Notes under the pieces: model-generated
Databases searched by the model: none
Seen by the model: the letters and a program-made list of their open reading frames with translations, nothing else
Told to the model about the DNA's origin: nothing
Part shown: positions 8,902 to 17,468 of the stretch, piece by piece
How positions within the stretch are numbered: the stretch's first letter is position 1
How the letters are laid out: every line of letters begins with the position of its first letter
From: Arthrobacter alpinus
GTDB lineage: Bacteria > Actinomycetota > Actinomycetes > Actinomycetales > Micrococcaceae
Length of the DNA: 64,000 bases
Reading direction: 5' to 3'
Assembly: GCF_900105965.1 (NCBI RefSeq)
Contig: NZ_FNTV01000001.1
Location: 372,001-436,000, forward strand
Program-made: the position numbers and the translations under genes

Positions 8902-9642
8902 ATGACTTCCACTGAAACACTTCGCGCCGACGGGCGCACCAACGACCAGCTCCGCGACATCACCATCACCCGCGGCTGGTCCAAGCAGGCCGAAGGTTCG
9001 GCCCTGATCGAGTTCGGCAACACCCGTGTACTTTGCACCGCCTCCCTGACCCCCGGCGTGCCGCGCTGGCTCAAGGGCGAAGGCACCGGCTGGGTCACGG
9101 CCGAGTACGCCATGCTGCCGCGCGCCACGAACACCCGTAACTCCCGCGAATCCGTCAAGGGCAAGATTGGCGGCCGCACGCACGAGATCTCCCGCCTCAT
9201 CGGCCGCTCCCTGCGCTCCATCATCGACACCAAGGCCCTGGGCGAGAACACCATTGTCCTGGATTGTGACGTCCTGCAGGCCGATGGCGGAACCCGCACC
9301 GCCGCGATCACCGGCGCCTACGTGGCCCTCGCCGACGCCATCGCCTTCGCCAAGGAAAACAAGCTGATCGCCAAGAACGCTCAGCCTTTGATCGACACTG
9401 TCTCGGCCATCTCCGTGGGCATCATCGACGGCATACCGATGTTGGATCTGCCCTATGTTGAAGACGTGCGTGCCGAGACCGACATGAACGTCGTCGTGAC
9501 TGGCTCCGGCAAGTTCGTCGAGGTTCAGGGCACTGCCGAAGGCGCCCCTTTCGATCGTGACGAGCTCAACCAGCTCCTGGACCTGGCCCTGCTCGGCACC
9601 ACGGAACTGAGCCGAATCCAGCGCGAAACCCTCGCCAGCTGA
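8902..9642 (+). CDS. rph: Ribonuclease PH
   Basis: Phosphorolytic 3'-5' exoribonuclease that trims tRNA 3' ends. At 246 aa it has the family signatures [18 protein letters not shown], the phosphate/RNA-binding basic stretch around [17 protein letters not shown], and [26 protein letters not shown] lies six bases before the ATG, so the transcript may be leaderless. Its stop shares one base with the rdgB start (TGATG), giving an rph-rdgB operon. Confidence 0.95.
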   Translation: MTSTETLRADGRTNDQLRDITITRGWSKQAEGSALIEFGNTRVLCTASLTPGVPRWLKGEGTGWVTAEYAMLPRATNTRNSRESVKGKIGGRTHEISRLIGRSLRSIIDTKALGENTIVLDCDVLQADGGTRTAAITGAYVALADAIAFAKENKLIAKNAQPLIDTVSAISVGIIDGIPMLDLPYVEDVRAETDMNVVVTGSGKFVEVQGTAEGAPFDRDELNQLLDLALLGTTELSRIQRETLAS

Positions 9643-10262
9643 TGGCCCCCAAGCTCATCCTCGCCACCCACAACCAGGGCAAGCTGAAGGAACTGCGCGA
9701 GTTGTTGCGCGGCCAGGTGCCGGGCCTTGACGTAGATACCGACGTGCTCGACGCCGGAGCCATCAATGCACCTGACGTCGCCGAAACGGGGGTCACCTTC
9801 GCCGAGAACGCACGACTGAAGGCACACGCCGTGGCACAGTTCAGTGGCGCCTTGGCCATTGCCGATGATTCAGGCCTGGCCGTTGATGTCCTTGGCGGTG
9901 CGCCCGGTATCTTCTCCGCTCGCTGGGCCGGACGTCACGGCGATGACAACGCAAACCTGGACTTGCTCCTGGCCCAGCTCTCCGACATCGCCGAAGAACA
10001 CCGTGGAGCACGCTTTGTGTGTGCCGCCGCGCTTGCCAATGCCGAGGGCTCGCTGGATGTTGTTGAGGAGGGAACCCTTGAGGGAACCCTCCTGCACACT
10101 CCTCGCGGCGAGGGCGGATTTGGCTATGACCCCATCCTTCAACCGGTTGGCCTGGGAAAGTCTTGCGCGGAACTGACCAGCGCTGAGAAAAACGCCATTA
10201 GCCATCGTGGCAACGCCTTCCGGGCGCTGTTGCCGCACATCATCAAGGCGCTCTCGAACTAG
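9642..10262 (+). CDS. rdgB: RdgB/HAM1 non-canonical purine NTP pyrophosphatase
   Basis: House-cleaning enzyme that hydrolyses dITP/XTP to the monophosphate. The 206-aa protein has LATHNQGKLKELRELL at the start, the active-site IADDSGLAVDVLGGAPGIFS, and GFGYDPILQP with SHRGNAF near the end. The start overlaps the rph stop by one base. A strong terminator follows. Confidence 0.95.
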   Translation: MAPKLILATHNQGKLKELRELLRGQVPGLDVDTDVLDAGAINAPDVAETGVTFAENARLKAHAVAQFSGALAIADDSGLAVDVLGGAPGIFSARWAGRHGDDNANLDLLLAQLSDIAEEHRGARFVCAAALANAEGSLDVVEEGTLEGTLLHTPRGEGGFGYDPILQPVGLGKSCAELTSAEKNAISHRGNAFRALLPHIIKALSN

Positions 10263-10301
10263 TCCCCGGGGACAGGCTCGATCAGAGTACCGGCGCAAAA
10301 A

Positions 10302-10331
10302 GGCGACCCGCAGCAATAGCTGCGGGTCGCC
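10302..10331. terminator. Bidirectional rho-independent terminator
   Basis: A 13-bp perfect stem, GGCGACCCGCAGC (10302-10314) with GCTGCGGGTCGCC (10319-10331), and an AATA loop. AAAAA precedes it and TTTTT follows a few bases later, so it can stop both rdgB (plus) and the DedA gene (minus). Confidence 0.9.
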
Positions 10332-10347
10332 GTCGTTTTTGGCGCAA

Positions 10348-11064
10348 TCAGGCCTGAGGTGTCTTCTTCTTGCGGTGCGAGAGAGCCTTGAGGAGCTCGA
10401 TGCCGATCGGGATGATCGACACCGCGACGATGGCAATGAAGATGATATCCAGGTTGTCGCGCACCCACGGCACCTTGTTGCCGAGGATGTAGCCGAGGTA
10501 GGTGACACCGCCAGCCCAGGCGACGGCGCCAATGGCGTTGAAGAGCAGGAACTTGCGCATGTCCATCTTGGCCACGCCCACAATCACTGGCACAAAGGTG
10601 CGCACGATGGGTACGAATCGGGCCAAGATCAGGGCCTTGCCGCCGTGCTTTTCAAAGAAGGCGTGGGCCGAATCGACGTGCTGCTTCTTGAACAGCCGCG
10701 ATTCGGGTTTGTTGAAGATGGCGGGACCGGCCTTGTACCCGATGAAGTACCCCAGCTGGTTGCCGATGAACCCAGAGACGATCAACATGGCCATGAGGGC
10801 CCAAATGTTCACCGGCATGGAGCCCGTGCTGACCAGGAGGCCCGCCGTGAAGAGTAGTGAGTCGCCGGGCAGGAAGAAACCAACCAGCAAGCCGGTTTCG
10901 GCGAAGATGATGCCGCAGGCGAGGACAACCACCCAGGCGCCCATTGCCGGGTTGTCCAGGATCTTCATGGGATCGAGCCAGTCGGGCAGCAAGCCGAGGG
11001 AAGGAACGGCTCCGTGTCCCATGAGGGCAGGCAGGGCAGAGTCACTCAAAGCGGTAAGTATCAC
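10348..11064 (-). CDS. DedA family membrane protein
   Basis: Integral inner-membrane protein of 238 aa in the DedA/SNARE-associated (VTT) family, linked in other bacteria to lipid flipping and membrane-potential homeostasis. Visible core: FAETGLLVGFFLPGDSLLF, with its conserved acidic residue, GNQLGYFIGYKAG, and RFVPIVRTFVPVIVG with the conserved Arg. Five to six hydrophobic segments. The start is GTG with TAATCT six bases upstream on the minus strand, so it is probably leaderless. It is convergent with rdgB. Confidence 0.9.
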   Translation of the reverse strand: MILTALSDSALPALMGHGAVPSLGLLPDWLDPMKILDNPAMGAWVVVLACGIIFAETGLLVGFFLPGDSLLFTAGLLVSTGSMPVNIWALMAMLIVSGFIGNQLGYFIGYKAGPAIFNKPESRLFKKQHVDSAHAFFEKHGGKALILARFVPIVRTFVPVIVGVAKMDMRKFLLFNAIGAVAWAGGVTYLGYILGNKVPWVRDNLDIIFIAIVAVSIIPIGIELLKALSHRKKKTPQA

Positions 11065-11124
11065 CCTCCAAGATTACGGTACTTAGCTGAACGCTTCCTC
11101 CACCCTGGGGAGGATATCGAGGGG

Positions 11125-11173
11125 TTGACACATTCTCCATTGCTTATATGGTTAGTTACATGAGTAATGAACC
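11125..11173 (+). promoter_or_regulatory. Promoter and imperfect palindromic operator of the GntR-ABC operon
   Basis: TTGACA (11125-11130) and TATGGT (11147-11152) are 16 nt apart. Overlapping the -10 and start region, GGTTAGTTAC (11150-11159) and GTAATGAACC (11164-11173) form an imperfect inverted repeat (8 of 10 pairs) around ATGA. The position suits an autorepressor of the YtrA-like family encoded just downstream. Confidence 0.65.
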
Positions 11174-11225
11174 AATGAGGCGAGCGAAGACCTCCACTAT
11201 CGGGATGCCGGGGGTGGCCGCGTGA
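11160..11225 (+). CDS. Possible 21-codon leader ORF upstream of the GntR gene
   Basis: ATG 11160 opens a 21-codon frame ending at TGA 11223-11225, which overlaps the GTG start of the regulator (GTGA). The ATG falls about seven bases after the -10 box TATGGT, so it could be translated as a leaderless ORF and couple ribosomes onto the regulator. It also lies inside the palindrome, so its coding nature is uncertain. Confidence 0.35.
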   Translation: MSNEPMRRAKTSTIGMPGVAA

Positions 11226-11632
11226 TAGATGACAGCAAGCCGATCTTTGTGCAGATCGCCGAAATGGTGGAGAACGACATTGTTGACGGAATCCTGGTCG
11301 AAGAAGCCCAAGTTCCCTCCACCAACGAATTCGCAGCCTTCCACAGGATCAACCCGGCCACCGCCGCCAAGGGCGTCAACCGGCTAGTTGACGATGGAAT
11401 CCTTTACAAGAAACGGGGTATTGGCATGTTTGTTGCCACCGGAGCCCGGGGCGTCCTGCTGGGCAGGCGCCGGGATGACTTTTACGAACAATTCGTCCGT
11501 CCGCTGGCACAGGAGGCACGCAAGTTGGGGATTGACAACGAGCAGCTGCTGGCCATGATGGCGCGCGAGTCCAGGATGGATGCCGCCACGATCGGCAATT
11601 CAGCAGAACCGGAGAAAGAAGGAGCGCTATGA
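11222..11632 (+). CDS. GntR family regulator, YtrA-like
   Basis: Transcription factor of 136 aa: an N-terminal winged helix (PIFVQIAEMVENDIVDG, then VPSTNEFAAFHRINPATAAKGVNRL) and only a short C-terminal helical tail, as in the YtrA subfamily that represses adjacent ABC transporter genes. GTG start with GGGGG ahead of it. The stop overlaps the ATPase ATG by 4 nt. Its likely operator is the palindrome at 11150-11173. Confidence 0.9.
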   Translation: MIDDSKPIFVQIAEMVENDIVDGILVEEAQVPSTNEFAAFHRINPATAAKGVNRLVDDGILYKKRGIGMFVATGARGVLLGRRRDDFYEQFVRPLAQEARKLGIDNEQLLAMMARESRMDAATIGNSAEPEKEGAL

Positions 11633-12582
11633 GCAAGCCAATTGTCCAAGTAAGCAACGTCTCCCGCGTCTATCGGGACATCACGGCCCTCGACGGTGTC
11701 AGCCTGACCCTGGAGCAGGACAAGATTTACGGACTACTGGGCCGCAACGGCGCCGGCAAGACAACGCTGATGTCCATCTTGACGGCACAAGGCTTCGCCA
11801 GTTCCGGCGAGGTGCGGGTTTTCGGAGAACAGCCCTATGAAAATGAGAGCGTTCTAAGCCGAATCTGCTTCATCAGGGAATCTCAAAAGTATCCTGACGA
11901 TTTCAAGCCCATGCACGCATTCAAAGCGGCAGCACTGTTTTACAAGAATTGGGATCAGGACTTTGCTGCACAATTGGCGCTGGAGTTTGCCCTTCCCATG
12001 AAGCGCCGGATCAAGAAGCTCTCCCGTGGCCAGCTTTCGGCAGTTGGCGTGATCATCGGGCTGGCCTCGAGGGCCGAGCTGACGTTCTTCGATGAACCGT
12101 ATTTGGGCCTGGATGCCGTTGCCCGGCAACTGTTCTATGACAGGTTGTTGACCGATTACGCGCAGTTCCCGCGCACCATTGTCTTGTCCTCGCACCTGAT
12201 CGATGAGGTGGCCAATTTACTCGAGCACGTCATCATCATCGACAACGGCCGCATCTTGGTTGATGACGATGCCGAGAACATCCGTGGCTCCGCTGTCACC
12301 ATTGCCGGTATCGGCGCCCAGGTGGAGTCCTTTGCAGCCGGGCGCACTGTCCTGCACCGGGAGAGCCTGGGAGCGTTGCTTTCGCTCACTCTCGACGGTG
12401 CCCTCAGCGCCGCCGAACGCCGCGAAGCGCAGGATCTGGGCCTGGAGTTGAGGCCGGTTTCCCTGCAACAAATCGTCATTAGAAAAACGCTCGACGCCGG
12501 AGCTTCCTTGGGCAACGACAGTTCGCTGCCGAAAACCCAAGACCCGGTGACCAAGAAGACCCGGATGGGAGCATCACGATGA
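11629..12582 (+). CDS. ABC transporter ATP-binding protein
   Basis: ATPase of a YtrA-controlled export-type ABC system, 317 aa. Walker A GRNGAGKT (38-45) and Walker B LTFFDEPYLGLD are intact; the signature is LSRGQ instead of LSGGQ, as is frequent in this subgroup. The C-terminal 110 residues resemble the regulatory extension of such exporters. Overlaps the regulator upstream and the permease downstream by ATGA. The substrate is unknown; relatives respond to cell-envelope antibiotics. Confidence 0.9.
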   Translation: MSKPIVQVSNVSRVYRDITALDGVSLTLEQDKIYGLLGRNGAGKTTLMSILTAQGFASSGEVRVFGEQPYENESVLSRICFIRESQKYPDDFKPMHAFKAAALFYKNWDQDFAAQLALEFALPMKRRIKKLSRGQLSAVGVIIGLASRAELTFFDEPYLGLDAVARQLFYDRLLTDYAQFPRTIVLSSHLIDEVANLLEHVIIIDNGRILVDDDAENIRGSAVTIAGIGAQVESFAAGRTVLHRESLGALLSLTLDGALSAAERREAQDLGLELRPVSLQQIVIRKTLDAGASLGNDSSLPKTQDPVTKKTRMGASR

Positions 12583-13274
12583 ACCGCGCACTAGGAGTTG
12601 CCAAAATGCAGCTCATCAACAAATGGACATTTCTGGGCATACCTGCACTGATCCTGGTGTCCACCTTTGCCATGACCATGGCCATCTGGGCGATGCTGCC
12701 GGATTCTGCCGCAGAAGGGGTGAAATATTCCGGAGCCGGGCAGGCAATCATGTGGTACTTCTTTGGTCTTGGCATCCAATCCCTAACCTTGAGTTTCCCT
12801 TTCTCGCAGGGACTAAGCATCAGCCGCAGGAACTTTTTCCTCGGAACCGTGGGCCTGTTCACAGTGGTGGCAGCTGTTGTCGCCGGCCTTTATGTTGTCC
12901 TGGGCGTTATTGAGACCGCCACGCAGGGCTGGGGCCTGAACGGGCGCATGTTTGCGTTGCAGTGGGTTGCCGATCAGCCGTGGTTCATTCAAATCTTCTT
13001 TTACTTCATCCTCATGATGTTCTTGTTCCTGCTGGGTTTTTGGTCAGCCACGCTATACAAGCGCTGGCAGGCCACAGGCTTGTTGGTGACCGGGATTGTC
13101 CTTGCCGTGGTGATCGTGGCGATGATTGCCCTCATCACCGTGCTGGACGGGTGGACGGGCGTGGGCAGCTGGATCCTCACGCTCACCCCAGCGACAACAG
13201 GGCTGATTGCCCTGGCACTTTCTGCGGCACTGGGGTTGGGAGCCTTCCTCACCTTGCGCCGCGCGACGCCATAG
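12579..13274 (+). CDS. ABC transporter permease
   Basis: Membrane subunit partner of the preceding ATPase: 231 aa with about six hydrophobic segments. It begins with a short cytosolic N-terminus (MNRALGVAKMQLINKWTFLG) and has an FPFSQGLSISRRNFFLG loop seen in related exporters. It overlaps the ATPase stop by 4 nt. Third gene of a three-gene operon. No domain gives the substrate. Confidence 0.8.
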   Translation: MNRALGVAKMQLINKWTFLGIPALILVSTFAMTMAIWAMLPDSAAEGVKYSGAGQAIMWYFFGLGIQSLTLSFPFSQGLSISRRNFFLGTVGLFTVVAAVVAGLYVVLGVIETATQGWGLNGRMFALQWVADQPWFIQIFFYFILMMFLFLLGFWSATLYKRWQATGLLVTGIVLAVVIVAMIALITVLDGWTGVGSWILTLTPATTGLIALALSAALGLGAFLTLRRATP

Positions 13275-13349
13275 GGTTGGACAGTCCAGTGCACCATGTG
13301 AGATCCGGCTCGTGATGCGCCCCGGTGGAGCGCGCGGGGGTAGCCTTGA

Positions 13350-14351
13350 ATGGTGGCTTTGGACTTTACAGCAATCGATTTTGAGACCGCCAACGGATTT
13401 CGGGGTTCCCCCTGCTCCGTCGGTTTGACGAAGGTTCGGGGCGGGGTGATCGTCGATGAGGGCTACTGGCTCATGCGCCCGCCGGAGGGTCACGACCACT
13501 TCGACTCCCGCAACATCACCATTCACAACATCACCCCGGATGACGTTGCCGCCTCGCCGCGTTTCGCCCAGGTCTTTCCCGAGGTTCAGGCCTTCATTGG
13601 CTCCGATGCCCTCGTGGCGCACAATGCGGCCTTCGACATTGGTGTGATCCGCTCCGCCTCGGAAGTCTCGGGAATGCCGGCCCCCGCCTACGACTATGCC
13701 TGCACCGTGGTGCTCTCGCGCAAGAACTATTCGCTGCCGTCCTATTCGCTGCCATTCGTTGCTGAGGCCGCCGGAGTGCCCCTGAAGAACCACCACGACG
13801 CTACCGAAGATGCCCGGGCCTGTGCCGGAATCATGCTGGATATTGCAGCCAAGCACGGCGCGGATTCGGTCCACGACGTCTTTGCCGCCATGAAGTTGCC
13901 CATGCCCCACATTGACGCGTACAACCCGGAGACGGATGCCATGTCCAAGGCGACGCGCTCGGCGTTGGAGAAGATGGCGGAAATGAAGTCCGGAGTGTCC
14001 AACCCAACCGCACGGGGCGGCCGCTCCAGTTGGTCAACCGAGGGCCCCAACCCGGTGCCAAACGTCCACGCCGACATGTCCCACCCGCTATTTGGACAGA
14101 CCATCGTTTTTACGGGCGATCTGGGTTTGGGCCGTCCCGAGGCCAAGGTCCGGGCCGCCAGTCACGGAGCACAATGCGCCAGCAGCGTCACGCTGAAAAC
14201 CACTGTGCTGGTGGTGGGCAGCGGATTCGCGGCCTCTGACCTGCGCAATGGCAGGCTCACCTCCAAGGCTGCGCGCGTGCTGGAACTACAGCGCCGCGGC
14301 CAAGGCATCGAGGTGCTCTCCGAGGGCGAATTCATGCAGATGGTTGGCTAA
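13350..14351 (+). CDS. DEDDh 3'-5' exonuclease with C-terminal BRCT domain
   Basis: Probable DnaQ-like exonuclease of 333 aa. Exo I is DFTAIDFETANG, Exo II VAHNAAFDIGVIR and Exo III HHDATEDARA, giving a DEDDh set. The C-terminal segment (about 240-333), with IVFTGDLGLGRPEAK and TTVLVVGSG, resembles the BRCT domains found in this protein family and in NAD-dependent ligases. The GTG at 13353 may be the true start: TAGCCT is six bases before it and the protein would begin MALDFTAIDFET. Role in DNA repair is inferred. Confidence 0.85.
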   Translation: MVALDFTAIDFETANGFRGSPCSVGLTKVRGGVIVDEGYWLMRPPEGHDHFDSRNITIHNITPDDVAASPRFAQVFPEVQAFIGSDALVAHNAAFDIGVIRSASEVSGMPAPAYDYACTVVLSRKNYSLPSYSLPFVAEAAGVPLKNHHDATEDARACAGIMLDIAAKHGADSVHDVFAAMKLPMPHIDAYNPETDAMSKATRSALEKMAEMKSGVSNPTARGGRSSWSTEGPNPVPNVHADMSHPLFGQTIVFTGDLGLGRPEAKVRAASHGAQCASSVTLKTTVLVVGSGFAASDLRNGRLTSKAARVLELQRRGQGIEVLSEGEFMQMVG

Positions 14352-14383
14352 GACTTTTCTGGCGGGAGCCAGGTGCAGGCGCC

Positions 14384-14389
14384 TAAGAT
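14384..14389 (+). promoter_or_regulatory. -10 box TAAGAT of a likely leaderless promoter
   Basis: TAAGAT ends six bases before the ATG at 14396, and no Shine-Dalgarno sequence precedes that ATG. Confidence 0.45.
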
Positions 14390-14395
14390 GCAGGC

Positions 14396-14803
14396 ATGGC
14401 CCATCCCAAGATGTACTCCGACGAAGATCCGCTCCTGCAGAGACTGCGGAGCGTGAGCTTGGCGTTTCCGGAGGCCACGGAGAAGGAAGCTTTTGGCCGG
14501 CCAACATTTAGGTGCGGGAGGATCTTTGCCTACTATGGGCAAGGGCAAACGGGCCACCCCCGGCCGGCGTCCATTCAGGTTCTTCCGGAAGCCGATGAAC
14601 GTGCAGCCTTGCTGGCGGATCTGCGTTTTTACATCCCGTCCTACATTGGATCGTATGGGTGGGTGGGACTGGATCTGAGTGCCGACGTACCGGATTGGCA
14701 GGAAATCGCGGAGCTTCTGGACAGCTCCTACCGCAGGATCGCCCCACCACGGTGCCTTGCAATATTGGACCGGGACGGTTCGCCCGCAGATCGCCGCGGC
14801 TGA
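14396..14803 (+). CDS. MmcQ/YjbR family protein
   Basis: Small 135-aa cytosolic protein of the MmcQ/YjbR family, which folds like a DNA-binding CyaY-type domain but has no established function. Visible: FPEATEKEAFGRPTFRCGRIFA, and YGSYGWVGLDL with DWQEIAELLDSSYRRIAPPR near the end. The start is supported by the promoter geometry at 14384-14389. A short gap separates it from the DUF4395 gene. Confidence 0.8.
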   Translation: MAHPKMYSDEDPLLQRLRSVSLAFPEATEKEAFGRPTFRCGRIFAYYGQGQTGHPRPASIQVLPEADERAALLADLRFYIPSYIGSYGWVGLDLSADVPDWQEIAELLDSSYRRIAPPRCLAILDRDGSPADRRG

Positions 14804-14860
14804 GGCCGCGGTTTTAGTCATTCTGCGCAACAATCCTTTAGATCTCCCGGGACCCGGTCT

Positions 14861-14866
14861 TACCCT
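14861..14866 (+). promoter_or_regulatory. -10 box TACCCT of a likely leaderless promoter
   Basis: TACCCT ends five bases before the ATG at 14872; no ribosome binding site is visible. Confidence 0.4.
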
Positions 14867-14871
14867 GAACC

Positions 14872-15417
14872 ATGACCCAATTCACCAGCAACCACCCAGT
14901 AGCCACTGAATTCATCCAGGCTCCACGGCAGGGCGTCCTGAAACGGGTCTTTGCGTTCCCCAATCCGGTCAACGATCACGCCGCAAGGTTCACGGCCGGC
15001 ATTGTTGTTGTTCTGGCACTTGTTTCACTCCTCGGGCAGCTGCCGTGGCTGGTAGGTCTCATCGCCGGCGGCTTCGTGCTGCGCCTTGCCTTTGGCCCTC
15101 GAATCTCTCCGGCTGCGCTGCTCTCAGTAAAGGTTCTTGCCCCGCTAGTGGGAGATCCGAAGCTGGTTCCCGGCCCGCCCAAGCGCTTTGCCCAAGGGAT
15201 CGGCGCCGCCTTGTCCATCGCGGCCTTCGTGTTGCTGGTGACCGGCGGTTCGCTGCCCGGCTGGACGCTCATGGTGCTCTTGGTTGTGGCAGCCTCGCTG
15301 GAGGCCTTCATCGGTCTCTGCCTTGGCTGCGCCATCTTCGCGTTCCTCATGCGCCGCGGCGTCATCCCTGCCGGGATTTGCGAGGAATGCGCCAACATCG
15401 GCCTGCGCAAGAGCTAA
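14872..15417 (+). CDS. DUF4395 membrane protein
   Basis: Integral membrane protein of 181 aa. The family features are visible: FPNPVNDHAARFTAG, then GPRISP, LVPGPPKRFAQGIG and the C-terminal CLGCAIFAFLMRRGVIP followed by CEEC. Four hydrophobic segments and four conserved cysteines near the end suggest a membrane redox role, by inference. Such proteins often sit beside thioredoxin-like genes, but none is adjacent here. Confidence 0.85.
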   Translation: MTQFTSNHPVATEFIQAPRQGVLKRVFAFPNPVNDHAARFTAGIVVVLALVSLLGQLPWLVGLIAGGFVLRLAFGPRISPAALLSVKVLAPLVGDPKLVPGPPKRFAQGIGAALSIAAFVLLVTGGSLPGWTLMVLLVVAASLEAFIGLCLGCAIFAFLMRRGVIPAGICEECANIGLRKS

Positions 15418-15447
15418 TCCCCGGAGGATCCAGCGGCCACCAGTCTC

Positions 15448-16539
15448 TTAGTGCCCCGTGGTGAGCTTGATGAACTCCGCTCCAAGATGCCGAATCAGCG
15501 CCGGTGCCTCGGCCATGGTCAACCACGACGGCGGCAGGGCAGCTTCCCCGTAGAACGCACCGAGGATGTTCCCGGCGACGGACGCCGTGGAATCGCTGTC
15601 GCCGCCATGATTGGCGGCCAGCCTGATTGCCGCCAGAAAATGATCAACAGGCGAAACCGCTCCGCGGGCTGTGGCCAGAACACAGTACATCCCAACTGCC
15701 AACGCTTCTTCAGCCACCCAACCCAGCCCCAGCGCATCGGTGAGGGCATCGCCATTCAATGGGTCGGCGTCGTTCGCGGAAAGTCTCAAGGCAGCTTCCA
15801 GCCGGGCCAACAGCTCTGGATCGGCGGCCGGCTCGGCAACGGCGCGGTCCCGGGCCGAGGCCGCAGCCTCCTGCAATCCCAACCCGCCCATCACCAAGGC
15901 ATGGATGAGCCAGCTGAAGGCGCCCGAACTCTGGCGTGCGGCGGGATGGCCATGGGTCAGGGAAGCGGCATCGGAACTGATTTTGTAAATGGTCTCCGCC
16001 TCAATGTTGGGCAGTAGACCATACGGGGCTGACCGCATGACGGTGCCGCAACCCTTGGAATCGAGATTCACAGGGCGGAAAACGGTGCCCATTTCACCTG
16101 TTGCAAGACCTGTCATGCAGGCATTGCCCGGGTGCCGCTGATGATGCAGCACGCTCTGATGATCGATCCAGCGTGCGGACTGTGCCGGTGCGTGCTCCGC
16201 GGCAGCGAAGTCCTGAGTCTTGAGCCAGCGCAGGTAAGCAAGCCACTGGCAGGCGTTGATGTCCGCGCTGACACCGTTGTTGGCCCATTCCAACACATCC
16301 AAGAGCCCATCCAGGGTGTAGAGGGTCATCTGGGTGTCGTCGGAGAAGTGCGCGGCACCGACAGCCTGCGACAGATCGACCAACAAGGCAGGGCCGTACT
16401 TGGCAGCAATGTCAGCAAGCGAATCAAACTCCACCAGATAGCCGAAGGCGTCACCCAGTGCACCGCCCATCAGCGTGCCCTGGACTCGGGTAGCAAAATC
16501 GGCCGGGGGAGTGTTGACGGTTCCTGCAACTGTAGTCAT
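15448..16539 (-). CDS. ADP-ribosylglycohydrolase family protein
   Basis: Removes ADP-ribose from proteins or small molecules (DraG-like fold with two metals). The 363-aa product has GTLMGGALGDAFGYLVEF at the N-terminus, the metal ligands HFSDDTQM, and NHGGDSDSTASVAGNILGA near the C-terminus. The frame continues to 16659, but ATG 16539 places the start just before the conserved domain. It is convergent with the DUF4395 gene. The biological target is unknown. Confidence 0.9.
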   Translation of the reverse strand: MTTVAGTVNTPPADFATRVQGTLMGGALGDAFGYLVEFDSLADIAAKYGPALLVDLSQAVGAAHFSDDTQMTLYTLDGLLDVLEWANNGVSADINACQWLAYLRWLKTQDFAAAEHAPAQSARWIDHQSVLHHQRHPGNACMTGLATGEMGTVFRPVNLDSKGCGTVMRSAPYGLLPNIEAETIYKISSDAASLTHGHPAARQSSGAFSWLIHALVMGGLGLQEAAASARDRAVAEPAADPELLARLEAALRLSANDADPLNGDALTDALGLGWVAEEALAVGMYCVLATARGAVSPVDHFLAAIRLAANHGGDSDSTASVAGNILGAFYGEAALPPSWLTMAEAPALIRHLGAEFIKLTTGH

Positions 16540-16627
16540 GCAGTCCAATTTACCGTTCCCGGAGAGCACTCTGGTGCCCAGTAGACTCGTAGCCGAACCT
16601 GCCACCACCAGAGCATTGAGGAGACCC

Positions 16628-16984
16628 ATGCGCGAACCAGCTTGGCGAAGAACCGGCAAGACCCCCGATTACCGGTTTTCGCTAGCCAATGAGCGCACCT
16701 TCCTCGCCTGGGTACGCACTGCGTTGGCCCTCTTGGCTGGTGCCGTGGCGATCGACCAACTGGCCCCGGAGATTGCGCCGCCGCTCATTCGCATCATCCT
16801 GTGCATGATCTTGGCTGTCATTGGCGCCGTGCTTGCCGTTGTGAGCTACCGGCGCTGGGCCCACCAGGAACAAGCCATGCGCAACGACGCCGAATTGCCG
16901 CACTCCTGGCTCATGTTGGGGATGACGGTGATTGTCTCCCTCGCGGCGATCGTGTTCGCCGTCCTGATCCTCGTCAGGCCCTGA
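16628..16984 (+). CDS. DUF202 family membrane protein (YidH-like)
   Basis: Small membrane protein of 118 aa. DUF202 signature FSLANERTFLAWVRTALALLAGAVA followed by two more hydrophobic segments. ATG 16628 is chosen over upstream frames because GAGGAG (16618-16623) is directly before it. It is followed one base later by a second DUF202 gene, so the two may form a heteromeric membrane complex. Function unknown. Confidence 0.85.
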   Translation: MREPAWRRTGKTPDYRFSLANERTFLAWVRTALALLAGAVAIDQLAPEIAPPLIRIILCMILAVIGAVLAVVSYRRWAHQEQAMRNDAELPHSWLMLGMTVIVSLAAIVFAVLILVRP

Positions 16985-16985
16985 C

Positions 16986-17411
16986 ATGGCGGGCCCTACG
17001 AGCGGCGGTCCCGGAGCCGGCCCGGACGGCGATTCCGAACGTGACCCTGGCTTGCAGCCGGAACGCACGGCCCTGGCCTGGCGCCGAACCATCCTCAGCG
17101 CCGTCATCGCCGACATTCTTATCTGGCGTGGCTGGATTCATGCGCTCGCCGGTGGCACGAGTGACGCCCTCATAGCCACCGAAGATTCGGCCCAGGTGAT
17201 CGGCCTGGGAATCTGCGCCGTGATCGCCTGCCTGACCACGATCGTCCTGGTGTTCTGCGCCGTGGGCCGGATTCGGCTGCTCCATGCCGGTGTGGGGCGG
17301 CTGGATCACAGTGCCCAGATGGCAGTTCCGGCTCTTATGTTACGTACAGCATCGGCCGCTATAGTGGCTCTGGCTGTGGCCACCGTGTGCGCTTTGGCAC
17401 TGGGTTTTTAG
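16986..17411 (+). CDS. DUF202 family membrane protein
   Basis: Second DUF202 protein, 141 aa. It starts one base after the previous stop. LQPERTALAWRRTILSAV is the family signature, after a Gly/Pro/Asp-rich cytosolic N-terminus. Three hydrophobic segments. The tandem pair is co-transcribed; the sequences are different enough to be ancient paralogues. Confidence 0.8.
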   Translation: MAGPTSGGPGAGPDGDSERDPGLQPERTALAWRRTILSAVIADILIWRGWIHALAGGTSDALIATEDSAQVIGLGICAVIACLTTIVLVFCAVGRIRLLHAGVGRLDHSAQMAVPALMLRTASAAIVALAVATVCALALGF

Positions 17412-17468
17412 TAACCCGCCACGCCCCACAATTTTTCTTTTCATTTGCAACCGAAGGATTCACACACC

